Source: Camarhynchus parvulus
Taxonomy: Eukaryota; Chordata; Aves; Passeriformes; Thraupidae
NCBI RefSeq assembly: GCF_901933205.1
Contig: NC_044574.1
Location: 23,793,733-23,857,732 of the forward strand
Direction: 5' to 3'
DNA length: 64,000 bases
Shown in pieces: positions 36,526 through 49,763 of this stretch (the stretch's first letter is position 1; each line of letters begins with the position of its first letter). Position numbers and translations under genes: made by a program. The notes under the pieces were generated by a model. The model saw only the letters and a list, made by a program, of their open reading frames with translations, was not told the origin of the DNA and did not search any database.

Positions 36526-39500
36526 CTATAATGTCCTCTCTGCCTTTCCTGGCTACCACCCATACAAAGCCAACCTGTTTGGGAAAACAAGGGATCACCA
36601 ACAAACAGTACCAAGAGACAAAAAGATCCAAGATACACAAAGCCAACTATACAGAAAACCTTAAGGCCCTGCACACTGATCCTCATGCAAGTGGGAAGGA
36701 CAGCTCCACATGAACAGCACACAAGGGTAACTCAGAGAAATGCTCAACTTCTGCAGAGCTAGCTACCTCTCAACAAATAAAAATAGCCCTCCTTTGAATG
36801 CTTTCTGATCTTAGACCTACCTCTTCCATAGTTCTAAAATATTGACTGAAATGACACTTTGGTGCATCTGGACATTTGTCAGGCATCTATCCCAGCCATA
36901 GAGCTCCCCTCCTCCCCTTGTTGTTCCTCACATAATACACACACCAGAATCCTCTCCATAAACTGTGCAAAGTTTAAATTGTTTCAGAAATTGCATGCTC
37001 AGCATCTGGGAACATACACATTTCTTAATGATCTTCTCAGTACTGCCTGTGCTGCTGAAGACTTTTCAACCCATCCACCTCAGGAAGCATATATTTACCA
37101 TGAGCAAAGATCTATTTCTTGGAGAAAAAAATGTCCTAGCTTGAAGCTTAATTTAATCTTAGGGACATTGATTTATCTATCTTGCTGCCCTCAAAACAAG
37201 CCCAGATGAATTTCTTTCCAGCTGAAAAAATAAGTTTTATGCTTTTTTTTACCACTCTGCAAGCCAAACTGTGATTCCATTTTTTGCTGTTCAGAGTTAA
37301 TTAAGTGGTCCTTGAAAACCATCAAGATTTGTTACATCATCTTCCTTTCTATCCTAGGAAGGTAACCTGTATTGCTGTCCAAGTCATTGCTTTTCCAGGA
37401 TGTTAGCTCCTCCAGTGGGTAACCTCTTCTACCTCATCCTAATCCTACCTTCTCCTCAGGGTCTCCTTTTAAAAGAAGTCCCTTTGTCCCAAGACATGGT
37501 CCCAGGAAAAGTAACCTATTCTAGTCTGCAAAAAACCATTCACTTTCTCTCACTATGGAAGGCCCAGACATCATCTCTACCCAAACAGAAGATGAGGGCC
37601 AGATTCTCTCACTCTCCTGATATCACTATCATGAGATTAAGTCCTCCAACATGAAGAAAGTATCTCCATACTTGGGCAAAAGCTCAACAGTTACTGCCCA
37701 GCTATCCATCAAACTGTTTTGATAAGTCCCAGTGAGGGATGGAATATTCAGTAATGGAGCTACAGGAATGCCATGCCAGTGACAGAGCTGCATACACACA
37801 TAACCACTGTAAAATACTAACAGACATGTAGCTTGTCATTTCCTTCCTTTTGTCATACCTGTTCCCACAGACGAGTGCAATACCAACACTTCACTAGTCT
37901 GCCTGGTTGCAAGATATGACTGCCATCACTGAAGGAGATGCAACTGAAAATCTTCCACTGGTCTCCCTTCAAACTCATCAACTGCAGTCATAAAAAGCAC
38001 ATTTCACTGCTTGCTGCTCTGCTCTACATTCACCTTTGGGCTCTGGTAGATTCTACTCTCTGGGAGACCAATCACTTCAGGTAACAGCCTGTAGAGAAAG
38101 ATGGCTTGTCCAGATCTATGGGCTTCACCTCCACATTGAAGGTGACCACTTAAGATCAAAGCAAAACGAAGACCTGAAGGGAGCAGTGCAAGTATCAAGA
38201 GACCAGTTCCCAACAGCTATCTGTACTCAAACATACAGTGGAGTTGCTCATCACATAAGCCTATGATTAATGGTGTCCTGATGAAAATAGGAATTCAATT
38301 TCAATTCTTCTAGAATAGCCAGAGGCTTTTTGGTATTTTCAGGATGTCATTTTGGTGTCTGGACCTTGACACAGTCTGAAAAAAAGAACAAGCACTTGCA
38401 AAAGAAAGATAAGGAAGTGTCATGTGCAGTCTGAGCATAAAATCTATGCTTCAGCTATAGTGCAAAGGTGTTTGTGCAGAAAGCAAAGTCATGAAAACAA
38501 AAACAGGACACCAATGGGAAAATGCAGGTGACTTCTGTGGCATATTGTACCTAACTGCATACAACATTTCACTGTGGGCAGCACACTAGAAGGAGAGAAA
38601 GCAAAAGGAAAAAAAAGGTGGGGAAAAATGGAGGCAAGAAGCACTTAAAATGAGAACATTTTGACTTTCCTGAAATCCCACCCACTGCAAGGACTCAAGG
38701 TGCTCAAGGACTCTAGGCCAAACATACTCCACTGAGGAGCCTTGTTAGTTCTCTCCAGAAACAGTGAGGAAGTTTGATCTCTCCATTACACTGGAGTGAA
38801 AGTCCCCTTTACACAGCAACTCTGCAGGTAAAGTGGAGGGAACTGGAATCATTGACACCCTCACATGAAGATGTCAGAGCCCAACATCTCAGAGGAAAGC
38901 CTCAGCCATGAGGCAGCTGCCTTTTGCAGATGCTGAGAGCCAATGCTTCCATTCAGACAGAAGCAGTATGCTAACCCAGTAAGTTAAAACCAGATTATTT
39001 TTCCCAATTGTTCCTTCCAGCACACTTTGTTCAATGGAAAGAAAATTAAAACCCAGACAAGTTGTTGTATTCATTAATCTCTGCAGATTCACTGCAATCA
39101 TAATTGGGCAGCCTAACTGTTCAGAAGATTATGCCAGTGATTCAATTGCACTGCAATACAAATAAAGATAGCTGCATAAAGTGGGCTGCAAAGTACTAAA
39201 TATAAAGACCTAATGAAGTTATACATTTGTGCATCATTGCCCTTTCTAATAGAGTTTGGAAAATTGAAGGCAACATACTATTATATATCATGTGCTATTA
39301 TTCACATAAGTGCCTAAATTAGAGTTTTGGGAGATACTAGTTATATGCATATTAAAAAGTCATTTATTTCATCATATAATACACAGAACTCTTTCAAGAT
39401 TGAAATAGGAAACATGAAAGTGATGTCTGAATAGCAAGTCTCAATTAAAAATTATTTCTGCTGCCATAACAACAGCTTTTCCCTCCATATTTTGGGTTCC

Positions 39501-42500
39501 CTTCTCACACTAAGCACAGCAGGAGGAGAATTTCTGAATTCTAATTCATGCTCTTCACATTTATCTTCCTCCCAAAAAGTGTGTGGAGTACAAACTGTGA
39601 CAGGAGTTCCCAACATCTCAGAACACCAGATAAAATTGTTCATACCACTTAAGTACAAAGTTAGAGGATCTGAATAAATCAGGTTTAGACTAAATGTTTA
39701 GACTAGAGGCTCTTGAGAGCAAGAGGGAGGTAAACATCCACACCAGATAGAGCAGAGATACAAAAAGCATTATTTAGAAGCAGAGGACACCCTGAAATGT
39801 GCAAAGGATGTTTAGATGTAGGGATACAACCGAGCTGGCCTTTGCAGCACTTGTGATGGAGGCCTTGGCTCACCTTGCACACACAGGGATGAAGATGCTG
39901 AGTAGCTGTCAATCACATGTCCCTTAATGAAGCCCTGGTGTTATTTCACACTCAGTCTTTTGGTTTTCTTCCTTGTTATTTTCACTTTGTGCCTAATTGA
40001 TTACAAGCTGGGCTACCACTGGAGTTTATTCAGCTTCACAGTAGCCTGGCCAGGGGGAGCAGCCAGCCCTCAGCAGCCCCTCCTCCAGCAGGGGAATGGG
40101 AACAAGGACCAATGCCCGGGCACAAAGGGTACTCCAGGTCAGCCAACCTCTGGCACTCTAGAATCAGCTGCTCCACAATAAAGTTTCGCCCACCCTGAGA
40201 ACACTAACTCCCAACCCCCAAATTCAGGATTTGATGAGCTTAGTTTTTCAGAAGCCATTTAATATCAGAAATGGCTTTCTAAGCATTCCCTCCCTTCTCC
40301 CTCAAAGGATTTCACACAGCTTCAGGGAGATAGACTAAAGCTTCCTCTCAGAATTTAAATATAAATTTATATTCAAAACAGGCTTAATTACTAAACTGCA
40401 GTTTGTTTTATGTGAAAGGATTTGTCTTTATCATAGAAACCACAGCTGTTAAAACAGTGTCTGATAGTACTCTTTTCCTATTATCACTATTCCTTCATTA
40501 ACCACAGTGTATATCTTTTATCTTAACTGCCAAAAAGCTCTGAAGTACTAAGCTGCACAACTTCTACTCGAGTTAAGAAGGCTATTACCATCCTCACAGC
40601 ACAGATACATCAACCACAACTACCCCAACACTGCACAACACGGAAGTGACATAAGCAACATCTTTCCCAAATTGTTCTTTTAATCATTCAACAAGCGTTT
40701 CCTCAGCTAGAAGCACCAAGCAGAATGCAACCCTCCTCCACAGGCAGCTTTACAACCAAGGATGCCACACACTGTTTTTGTAATGGCAAGAGATAGCACT
40801 AAGTTAGAGTGCAGCTGGCTGCAGTGAGATGCCTGTTATTCTTCCTTTGACTTCTCCACATATTCTTTTCATCTGTGCTCAGAGATGTGGGCTTGAAGCT
40901 CTTGGAAAAGCGAATGAATCTAAAACCACACACTACATTTAGTGTGAAGGTTTTCAAGTCTTTGAAGGTTTTCAAGAGATTTCTTTTGGATTTAACAACA
41001 AGGTTTTGGAAGAGCAGCACCCTTCTTGTATCCCGGCAGGTGGGATGGCTGCACTTACATCTAATACCCAGATCTTCACTTTATAACCTCCCCCAGCTTC
41101 TCTGCCTCTCTGCCTCAAATCTTCAGAAATACAAGGAGTCTGGAAAGAAATGGAGTAGAGAAAAATAAAACAAATTAAATTTTTAGCCTTTTGTTTTAAC
41201 CTCTCTTAAATGAATTCTTAAGTTCATTTAAAATGAAGAGTGCAGTTTCTAAGGCACGCCAAAAAATTAAAAAAAAAACACCTTTTACAATAAGAAAGGA
41301 GTTGGAACAGAATACCTCAATATTATTTGTTTTAAAGAGCTGAACAGGAAGTTCATGAAAGGTATCCTTAGCCATGAACACTCTGTGGTTTTCATTGAAA
41401 TGTACTGATGTATCATAACTTTGGCCAAACTTCTAACTGCACATATTTCAGGGCATTAGGTAACTTCAGAAAAAAAAAAAAAAGGCCTCTTTTTACTCAA
41501 GAACACACAAAATCTTAAATTTTAAGAAAGTCTTCCCATTCTAACTTAAAACCACCACTCAGCAACAGGGAAAACTTCTCCATTACAACGCTGCCTCTCG
41601 TTGGCAGTGGGCTTTCCCTACCTCGGTGGCCAAAAAGATCCATGCTGGAGAAGAGGATGATGAAACACAGAAGTAACATCAGTCCGTGTCTAGACAGTGA
41701 CTTTCCATGCAAGCCTTCCTTGTTTCCATGCTGTGGTAAGGCCAGATTGATAAAAGGTGTTGAATAGCAGCTAAAGGCACTCTGGAAAAGCAAAACACCG
41801 CAGCAACAGGAATCGAGCCAAACTCAACTGGATGTGTTTGCAAACCCTGCCAGGAGCATAATGACCACTGTAAAATGTAGCTGTCCTCACAAGGCAAAGG
41901 AAAAATGCTCCTGAGCACATGCTATTCAAAGCCCATAAGAGCTTAGGCTGCCAGGCTGCTAATTCCTGCAGTTTTTAAGTTCCTAAACAATCTGTTGACT
42001 AGTCTTTCAAGGAGAAATAGCCTGGCACTCACTCCAAATCTTTTCTTCACTTAACCATCTACAATAAAAGAAGAGTTGACCTGCATGTAAACCAACAACC
42101 AGCCGGAGGAATTTCCCTCCTGCCATTCCTGGATGTCACACATCCCTGTAGATGTATTTGCCATGCTAGTTATCTTTTGCATGATCAAACACTTGATTGC
42201 AGCTGGTACTTTGAACACCAAGCTAAGAATCCAGGTGGAGAAATTTCCCCAGGGACTATGGAAAGCAAGGCCTTAAGGGCACCTATATCTCAAATCTGAC
42301 TCAGTAAGAAAAGATAGATGTGTAACTATTTTACTACCAACTGAACAACATTACTCAAGCCACCTCCCTCCATTTTTCCCTCCCAAAACACATAAGCACA
42401 ATTACCAAGTATTTGAAATATGTAGGAATCCTTACATAAACTAAAAACATCCTTAGAGCATGTGTTAAATTCCCCAGCACTGCCAGGGTAGACAGATCCT

Positions 42501-45500
42501 TTCGTGATTAAGCACAAAGGTTATGCAGGAACTGAAGGCAGGCACCTTCATGGCAGATACACAACATTCATAACTCCTTTGTTCTGGTGTCTTGCAACAC
42601 AAAAAATTTTATTGGTCGCTAAATACTATGTTTCCATGTAATTTTAAAATTGTTCCACAATACAGTGTTTTTCTCAATATAATGGTTTCCTCTACCAACA
42701 CTAAAAACACAATTTAAGTAAGGCAGTTTCATATGACCCTAATAGAGAATGAGGCGGATTTAACAGCAACCTTTAATTATTTGCTTGGGGCAGGGGGAGA
42801 AATTAGAACTAATCAGCCCCACTGAACTTTCCTATCCATTTCAACCTGGGGGAAAGTTTTACAGCAGGAAAGTGTTTGTTAACCTTTATTTCTGGTCACA
42901 ACAAGGACATGAGCAATGCTACTGCAGGTTACCCACCAGGGAGGGAGGTGTTCTACCATAATTGCAGTTAAAAGGTACATCTGTACAGAGAAACCTCAAA
43001 TAACACTGCAAGTTTGCATCTGTCTTGGCAGGGAGCAAAACACAAAAAGGGAAACAAGGGGAGATGTTTATGATCCAACCCACCAGAGCAGAGTGAAATA
43101 TCAAACAGCACGGAAGCTTACAGCTCCTCTGCTCTGAGCCACAGCTTCCCTACTCCTGCTGCCTCATGTACAAAACCCATCTGTAATTGTCTGTTGCTGT
43201 GCTCCTGCCTTTCACACAAAGCCAAGCTTTTTTTGAATGCTGCTCTGTATCAAACCCATTGCAGTCAGTTAAGCACTGCAAAACACTTTTGAGTCCAAAC
43301 ACAGCTCCCCTACTTCACAACATACTGCAGATTGTTTTAGAAGGGGAGGAAAGAAAAAAAGCAAAGTCAAGAAATCTTTAGCTTAGGGCAATTTTACCTC
43401 GTGTTTTGCAGCTGCTCTATAGCAAAAATTATGCTTTATAGTAAGAATTATGGGAATATTTTCAATTAAAGCATATCTTGATCTCAAAATATCACCAATC
43501 TGATTCAAACTCCAGGCCCCCCCTCATCAGAGAAGTAGTTTCTCATGGGTTTTGGATATATATCATTTTTTAAAGTACCAGCGGAAACTGGGACTAAAAG
43601 CATTTCTCTGAAAACAATCTTGAAACTACAAAGGTCTCACTGTCTGCCAGGAAAGAACATCAAAAAAGCATGCTCCAACTTGGCTGATGCTTGGACACTG
43701 TCAGCCTAAAACCAAAGCGTTCAGACCCAGATACTTCAAGGAAGAATGAATCTGTCTCTGGGTCATTGCACAACAAAGGGGGCAATGTCAAGACCCAGCA
43801 TTCAGTTTGGAGAGGGAGAGCCAAATTTTGTATGGACAAAGTGACATACGTGGCTTTCTAACATGACTCAGGGCCCACTTACATCAGAGGGAAGTACTTC
43901 AGCACATCTATTCTACTAGCACCAGTAGGCCAAAATCAAAGCACTGAAGACATTAAAGTACTGCCTAAAATACAAAAGCAAAGCCAAAGGAACCACATAT
44001 TGCTAAGAGAAATGAACAAATATTATCCTGGCAGGTAAAAATGTTTTCCCAGAACCCCAAAATCCCTGTCGTAACTTAACAGCAGTAACCCAAGCTATTC
44101 AGATTCAAAGTTTTTTTTAGGAATTTTGGAAACAACATCTTTTACACAATTAAGAATGCACAATGCCATATTTAACTCCTGGCCATGACTGACTCAAAGT
44201 TAACACTTCTCCTCCATCTTATCTTACTCATGCCAATTACAATAGTTACTCAGAACCAGCATACCGCCCATCAGTAACAAGGGTAGCAAATGCTTTCCTT
44301 TAGGCAGGAAAAATTTATTTTCTACACTGTTCCTTGAGTCTAACACAGGATAGATCTTACCACATGTATTAAAGGTTCACCACTGACTGTCTACATAAAA
44401 TCTTGAATTGCTGCCATTAAGATTTCAAATACAGCATTTAGAGAAGCTAACCCTCATTCTAGCTCTAACATCTTCTCTGTCAGCCTTACAAAGCTGCCTT
44501 GATTTGCTATGCAGATCTGCAAGGAACAAGAAGAGACTACTTGGATCATCACTCCCTGTCTTCATGGGCTGGAGATGGCAGCCCATAACTTACATACCAT
44601 GAACTGGGGAAAGCTGAGAGCAGGGAAATCCTAGCACCGCTCCTAGGACTGCCCATCCTTCTCCAGCATTGTGTTCAAAGACACAAGTCACTTATACACC
44701 ATAATGCTACACTGACACTTAAAAACATCAGGGAGAGGAGATGTCCTTCAGTATTTTTAAGACAGGCAACTCTAATACATAAACTAAGCCCTAAACCTGG
44801 GGAGTTCCAGGTCACACACAACACAATTATGAGCTTTATCAATTCAGCTAATGATAGTATTTAATAAATACTAATGTATTATACAACCTTCTGTATTCAA
44901 CACAGTTATTATAAGTATGTATGCAGTGAAATCCTTGCCAAAGCTTTTGCAGCAAGAAACACCAAACTCTGCTGAAGCTTTTGGAATTCACCTCCAAGCA
45001 GCCAAACAGGAAGTTGACATGACAGTTTGGGAAACCATATAGCCACAAGCAGTTCAAAGCCAGGAACTATAGAGCACTTCTCCCTTTTCCCAGGCTGAGC
45101 AAGCCCGTACAGTCATTCTTTGTGCCACTTCCAAAGACAATTAGCAAAATCTTGTTTCAATTAGCTTTTCCAGAGCTATAAGCACAAAGAGCACTGCACA
45201 ACTTCAGAAAGAAGAGGTGAGATCAAAAACATCAGGGCAGGGAAAGACCAGATAACACAAGGGACAAGAAGTCCCAAAGCATGTCCCCCTGAAATGCTGA
45301 GTACTGTGTGGGGTAAAGCCAATGCTTGTGTTCAGAACAGGGAGCCTTCTTACACCAAGTTGGACTTCAAATTATCTTTCTCAGTTCTCATTATTAAAAT
45401 TATTAATTTCTTCCTAGAGAAGAACTCTACAGTATACTGTATAATGGCTCTACTTCTTCTGTATAAGGATTTAGTCTATCTGTATACATCTGTAACATCT

Positions 45501-46089
45501 CATTTAATACCAGCAAGATTAATGAACCTTTTGAGCACTCCTAACTTCTGGCTGACTTTTTTTGGTAACATCCCACCCCTAGTCTTCCTCAATCTAGCCA
45601 TCTCCTTTGCTCTTCTATTGTTTCCCCTTTGGTACAACTCTTAATTGCTTTGTAACTCAAATGACTGCCATAACAAATGTTTTATTAAAGACCAGATGAA
45701 TTAAAAATATTTATCGTGACTCACATCTTAAGGCAGGAAAAAGAAAATAAAGGGTCATTTACTTTGACATAGTCCACCAACAGATTGGCTTATGTTGCAT
45801 TTTGTCCCATTTTCCATACATGGCATTAACTATTCTTTCCTTTAATACATGTTTTAAAATTTAACAGTCTGACTGTTTCTTCTGTAAACACACACTGTGC
45901 TTCAAACACACCAGGGGCTGTTACCACTTTGGAAAATAAGTAACTTTCACACATGTTTATATTATGTAATACTTCATTGCTCAGAGTAGAGGTTTTAAAA
46001 AAAAACTCACACCAAACCCCATGCAGTTCTCTTTCACAGAGTCTACAAGAAAGATGGAGAAAGAGGATATTATGATAGGAAAAGGGAAA
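36526..46089. other. Unique non-coding DNA
   Basis: Nearly 10 kb without a recognised mobile element. Two weak minus-strand exon-like segments (38034-38088, listed; 41622-41644, in findings) and a plus-strand 84-codon frame at 39927-40181 ending on an AATAAA lie here. Nothing else is supported. Confidence 0.5.
38034..38088 (-). CDS. Candidate short internal exon, unknown gene
   Basis: The minus strand reads gccatctttctctacag|GCTGTTACC, an excellent acceptor, and ends GCCCAAAG|GTGAATG, a fair donor. The open frame is one base followed by LLPEVIGLPESRIYQSPK in phase 0; the two other frames contain stops or are less protein-like. The same frame is also open for some distance on both sides (to 38213 and 38004), which weakens the exon argument. 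No domain is recognised. Confidence 0.25.
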
Positions 46090-46344
46090 TGGTCTCAAAC
46101 CTAAAGAGAGCAGGTTTAGAGTAGATATTAGGAAGAAATTCTCTATTGTGAGGGCAGTGAGGAACTGGAACAGATTGCCCAGAGAAGCTGTGAATGCTCA
46201 CTCCCTGGGGAGATGTTCAAGGCCAGGTTGGATGGGGCTTTGAGCAACCTGCTCTAGTGAAAGGTATCCCTGCCCATGGCAGGGGGGTTGGAACAAGAGT
46301 TTTGAGGTCCCTTCCAACCCAAGCTATTCTATGATTCTATATGG
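46090..46344 (+). mobile_element. CR1 LINE 3' fragment with intact terminal repeat
   Basis: Close to the avian CR1 3' consensus as I know it: tattaggaagaaattct, then ggaactggaacagattgccc, aaggccaggttggatgggg, ctgcccatggcaggggggtt and cccttccaaccc, ending with attctatgattctat (46326-46340). It is short and non-coding, and less diverged than the copy at 36.3 kb. Confidence 0.96.
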
Positions 46345-47088
46345 AGAACAAAAAATATGGTTAGGCACCCGAGAAAATAACAGCTTTTCCTACAGCTTCT
46401 GTTTCATTTATTCCAAGCAGCAGCAGTCTGCTGAGAAGGAGAAATTCAAAGTTTGTTTTCCCTGCCAATAAGAAAAGTCACCTCAGGGAAATCCAAGTTT
46501 TTTGCAACAAAATATACCTAATAATTTCTGTTCTTTACAAAATATCTAGTACAGAGCAACAGCAATGCTATCTCTGTAACCACCAACACTGGGAATTAGT
46601 CAAGCAGCTAATTGCAGACAAGCACAATTGTGTCACAGGCCTTGAGAGGTGTTAAGTCACTCCATGCTGGGGAAGAGACTCGTGAGACCTTTCAGCTCAG
46701 TTGGCAGCTTGCAGTGCTCCTCCTCAGAAATCCCACACTGCTGCACTGAGATAACAAGAATGTGTTTGTACAAAGGGGTCACTGATGTGAAATAAAGCCA
46801 TCAAATTTCAACCAATTTTGATACCTGAGAGCATGAGAATTAATTCATTGGAGTAAAGCTCTACTGCTTTCATATTCTAAGTTTAGTTGGAGCAGCAATT
46901 TATGCTCTGTATGCTGAAGGTTACATACACATCACAGTCTTAATAACAGTCACTCAAAAATTCGCAGAAAAAAATCCCAGTACTATTGTCACTATGCCTG
47001 CCTGGATGCACAGGCAGTGTGTAACCTCTCTTTTATAGCACTGAAAATGTGGCACACAGGTAATTGAAGCATCAGAGTTCCATAATCC

Positions 47089-47115
47089 TAATAATAATAA
47101 TAATAATAATAATAT
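47089..47115. repeat. (TAA)n microsatellite
   Basis: About eight uninterrupted TAA units. Confidence 0.9.
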
Positions 47116-49651
47116 GATCCCACATCTGATGGTTGGCTGCATCTTAATGAAACAGAAGAGCAGTGAATTATTTAGACAAAACCAGGATGGAGGCTAAAAG
47201 TAAGATTTGCTTCCTCTAGACAAAGACAGAAGGAACTAAGTGATAATAATTACCTGTGAATATTCAGAAAAAATGATAATCTGTGATAAAAGCAATCTCA
47301 AAGTGTCTAGTGTACCATCATCACTTCTAGTTCCTATTTTTATCCTCAGGAATTAAAAAAAAAAATTGACTCACTTCTTTTAAATTACCAATGGCCCTAC
47401 ACAGAAAATTATTATGGTAATTACTCTCTCTTTTAAAAAGCACCTTTTCTTTTTCTCAATGCCTTCTTCTGCCCTTATAATATGCACCAGCAGTCAATTA
47501 CCATCTCACAGGAGTAAAACTCCAAAATATGCCACTTGCCTGAGTGGTGGCATCAATAGACCTTCTTTGGCAACACAGTCACTGGTGACATGCAACTTGC
47601 ATACAAAGTTTTCAGCTCAAAAAATTAATACAGTTTAAGAAATTCATCTACCCTAATCAGTATTTAGGGAGAAATCCCATTGGTGTGGTGGGACCTAAAC
47701 ACAGCATCTACCTAACAATTTCTTTTAGAATGTGGGAAAAAAAACGCCACAACACTTGCTGTTCTCCCTCCTCCCCTTCTACTGTGATTCATTTCCGAAG
47801 ACAAAACTTCCCATTTCTAATATACATTAAATGTTTACGCTTGCCTGACTCGATGTGGAAAGGAAAGCATAAAAAGAGTAACTGGGTCAAGGGTGTAATT
47901 ATCAAAAGTTGTATTAATGCGGTGAGATCCATGTGACAACAGGAAAACCAGCAGATCTAAAAATTCCCATTGGCATGCTATTTCTTAACTTTGTGCTCAG
48001 AGCACCTAATTTGAAAAGCACTTTGCTTTTCTCTTCAAAGATAAATGTTTTAAGAAAAAGGTTGTTTTAAACACAGATATTTTTATACCATGAACAAGCA
48101 TGGAGTAAGTGAGGGAAATGAGCATGTAAAAGCCTCCTAGCACTACCTCTCTTCGGAAGCAAGAAGTGAATTTCATTATCTTGATTCTGACAACAAGCTG
48201 CTGTTCTAAAGTGAGCTCTGTTTCTGAAGCCATCCCTGGTGACCCTTAAGATAACAGCACTAGAGCTAGACTTCCCTGTAGAGCTGCCTTTTTTTTTAAA
48301 TACTTGCTCCCCATCAGAGTGTATCCAACCCATACTGTTGTTTCGCTACAGTGCTTTGCCTCAGCAAACACTCAGTAATACCAATCTACTTCACCTTGTA
48401 AAATTGGGATGTGCTCTTCACACACAAAAGTCTACTGCTTCAAATTGAAACATTTTATCAAGTTTAAGATATTCTGTTGCTTTCTAGTTATGGCTAAAAA
48501 CCTCGACAACACCCATTTGAAAAGTACCAATAATTTTACTGCCATTTCCTGCTGTATGCTGTGCAGATACCATCTGAGGTAAGACAGTATTACCCTCCAC
48601 AAGAGTCAAGCATTCCTGTGTGCACTGCCCTGTTTCAAAGAAAAAGTTCTTTCACCCACAGCTTCTGAGAGAGGTAGAACCATGGCTAATCAACGAGCTT
48701 GTCACACTCAGCTTACAAGCCTTTGGAAAACACTGGTTTTTAAACATCCACTTTTACCAACCAGCTGTGGTACTTGACAAGCTTTGCACAGGGTCTCTCA
48801 TGGCCTATTAAAACTCTCTGTTGTGCTGTGAAAGCATTTAAGGTAGCTTATGCTTCTGAATTGGAGATGATAAAAGCCACAGACACTGCTACATTAGGAA
48901 TAGCCAAGAAAATGCAGAGGAACATAGCTTGTATGTGAAACTCCCATGTGGAAACATCAGTTTCTGCAAAACAAAATGCAATTATTTGCAAATTTGGTTA
49001 CTTAGAATCTCACAGGATAAACCCTGGCCTGTCTTTGAAACAGACAAGGAAGGAGAGGAAAGAAAGAAACCTAGAAAACATTTTTAAATGTATTTATTTG
49101 TACTTTGCACAGACTATGCCTCCCCACTGCTCCACAGAAGATATCCAGGTTGGCATCTAACTCTGTGCAAGTGACTTGGGCTTATTTTACTGTTGCATTT
49201 TGCAGCAAATGTCATCATCTAGCTCCTCTGTGTAATTAAAATTCCTCTTTATCTCTTTATGTACTAGCTCCTGCCTCCACCTGAGTCCTCTGGCAGGTGT
49301 CCTTCCTGAGCCAGCCTTTGGGAGCACCAGCATCTTCTTTTTGGAATTGCAGGGTGTATGTGTCACTCTCCTCAGAGCATCTCCTCTGTCAGTTTAAAAT
49401 CTATTCAAAATCAGTTTCATCCTCTACTATCAAGGATCTAGAATTTCACCACCTCCTTTCAAGCTCACTTTGTGCAAGGAAGATACACATCCTGCCATAA
49501 CAGCACACTGCATCTACCCATGCTTAAAATATTTGCTTGCAACCCCAGCTCTAAGAACAACCCCAGAATGGGGAAAGCCCAGCTCCCTGCTTGAACACCG
49601 GCTGCCTGAGGAAGTTATCAAGTATTTGCACTCAGCAGCAGGGACAACTCA

Positions 49652-49763
49652 GGACAGGCTCACACTGTGTGCCAAGGGAGAGTGCTCTAGGAGAACTCTG
49701 GACATGCTCACACTGTGTGCCACGGAAGAGCTCTCTAGGGACAGCCTGCTGACACTGTGCCAA
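49652..49763. repeat. Minisatellite-like tandem repeat, 48-bp unit
   Basis: Two diverged units start with ggaca[gt]gctcacactgtg at 49652 and 49700; a third, shortened unit starts near 49739. The period of 48 (a multiple of three) keeps the plus-strand frame open, but I see no gene here. Confidence 0.75.

Noticed and set aside
40872..41168. Plus-strand open frame after a good acceptor (tcatctgtgctcag)
   Set aside because: No usable donor and no recognised protein; it illustrates how often exon-like signals occur by chance on the opposite strand.
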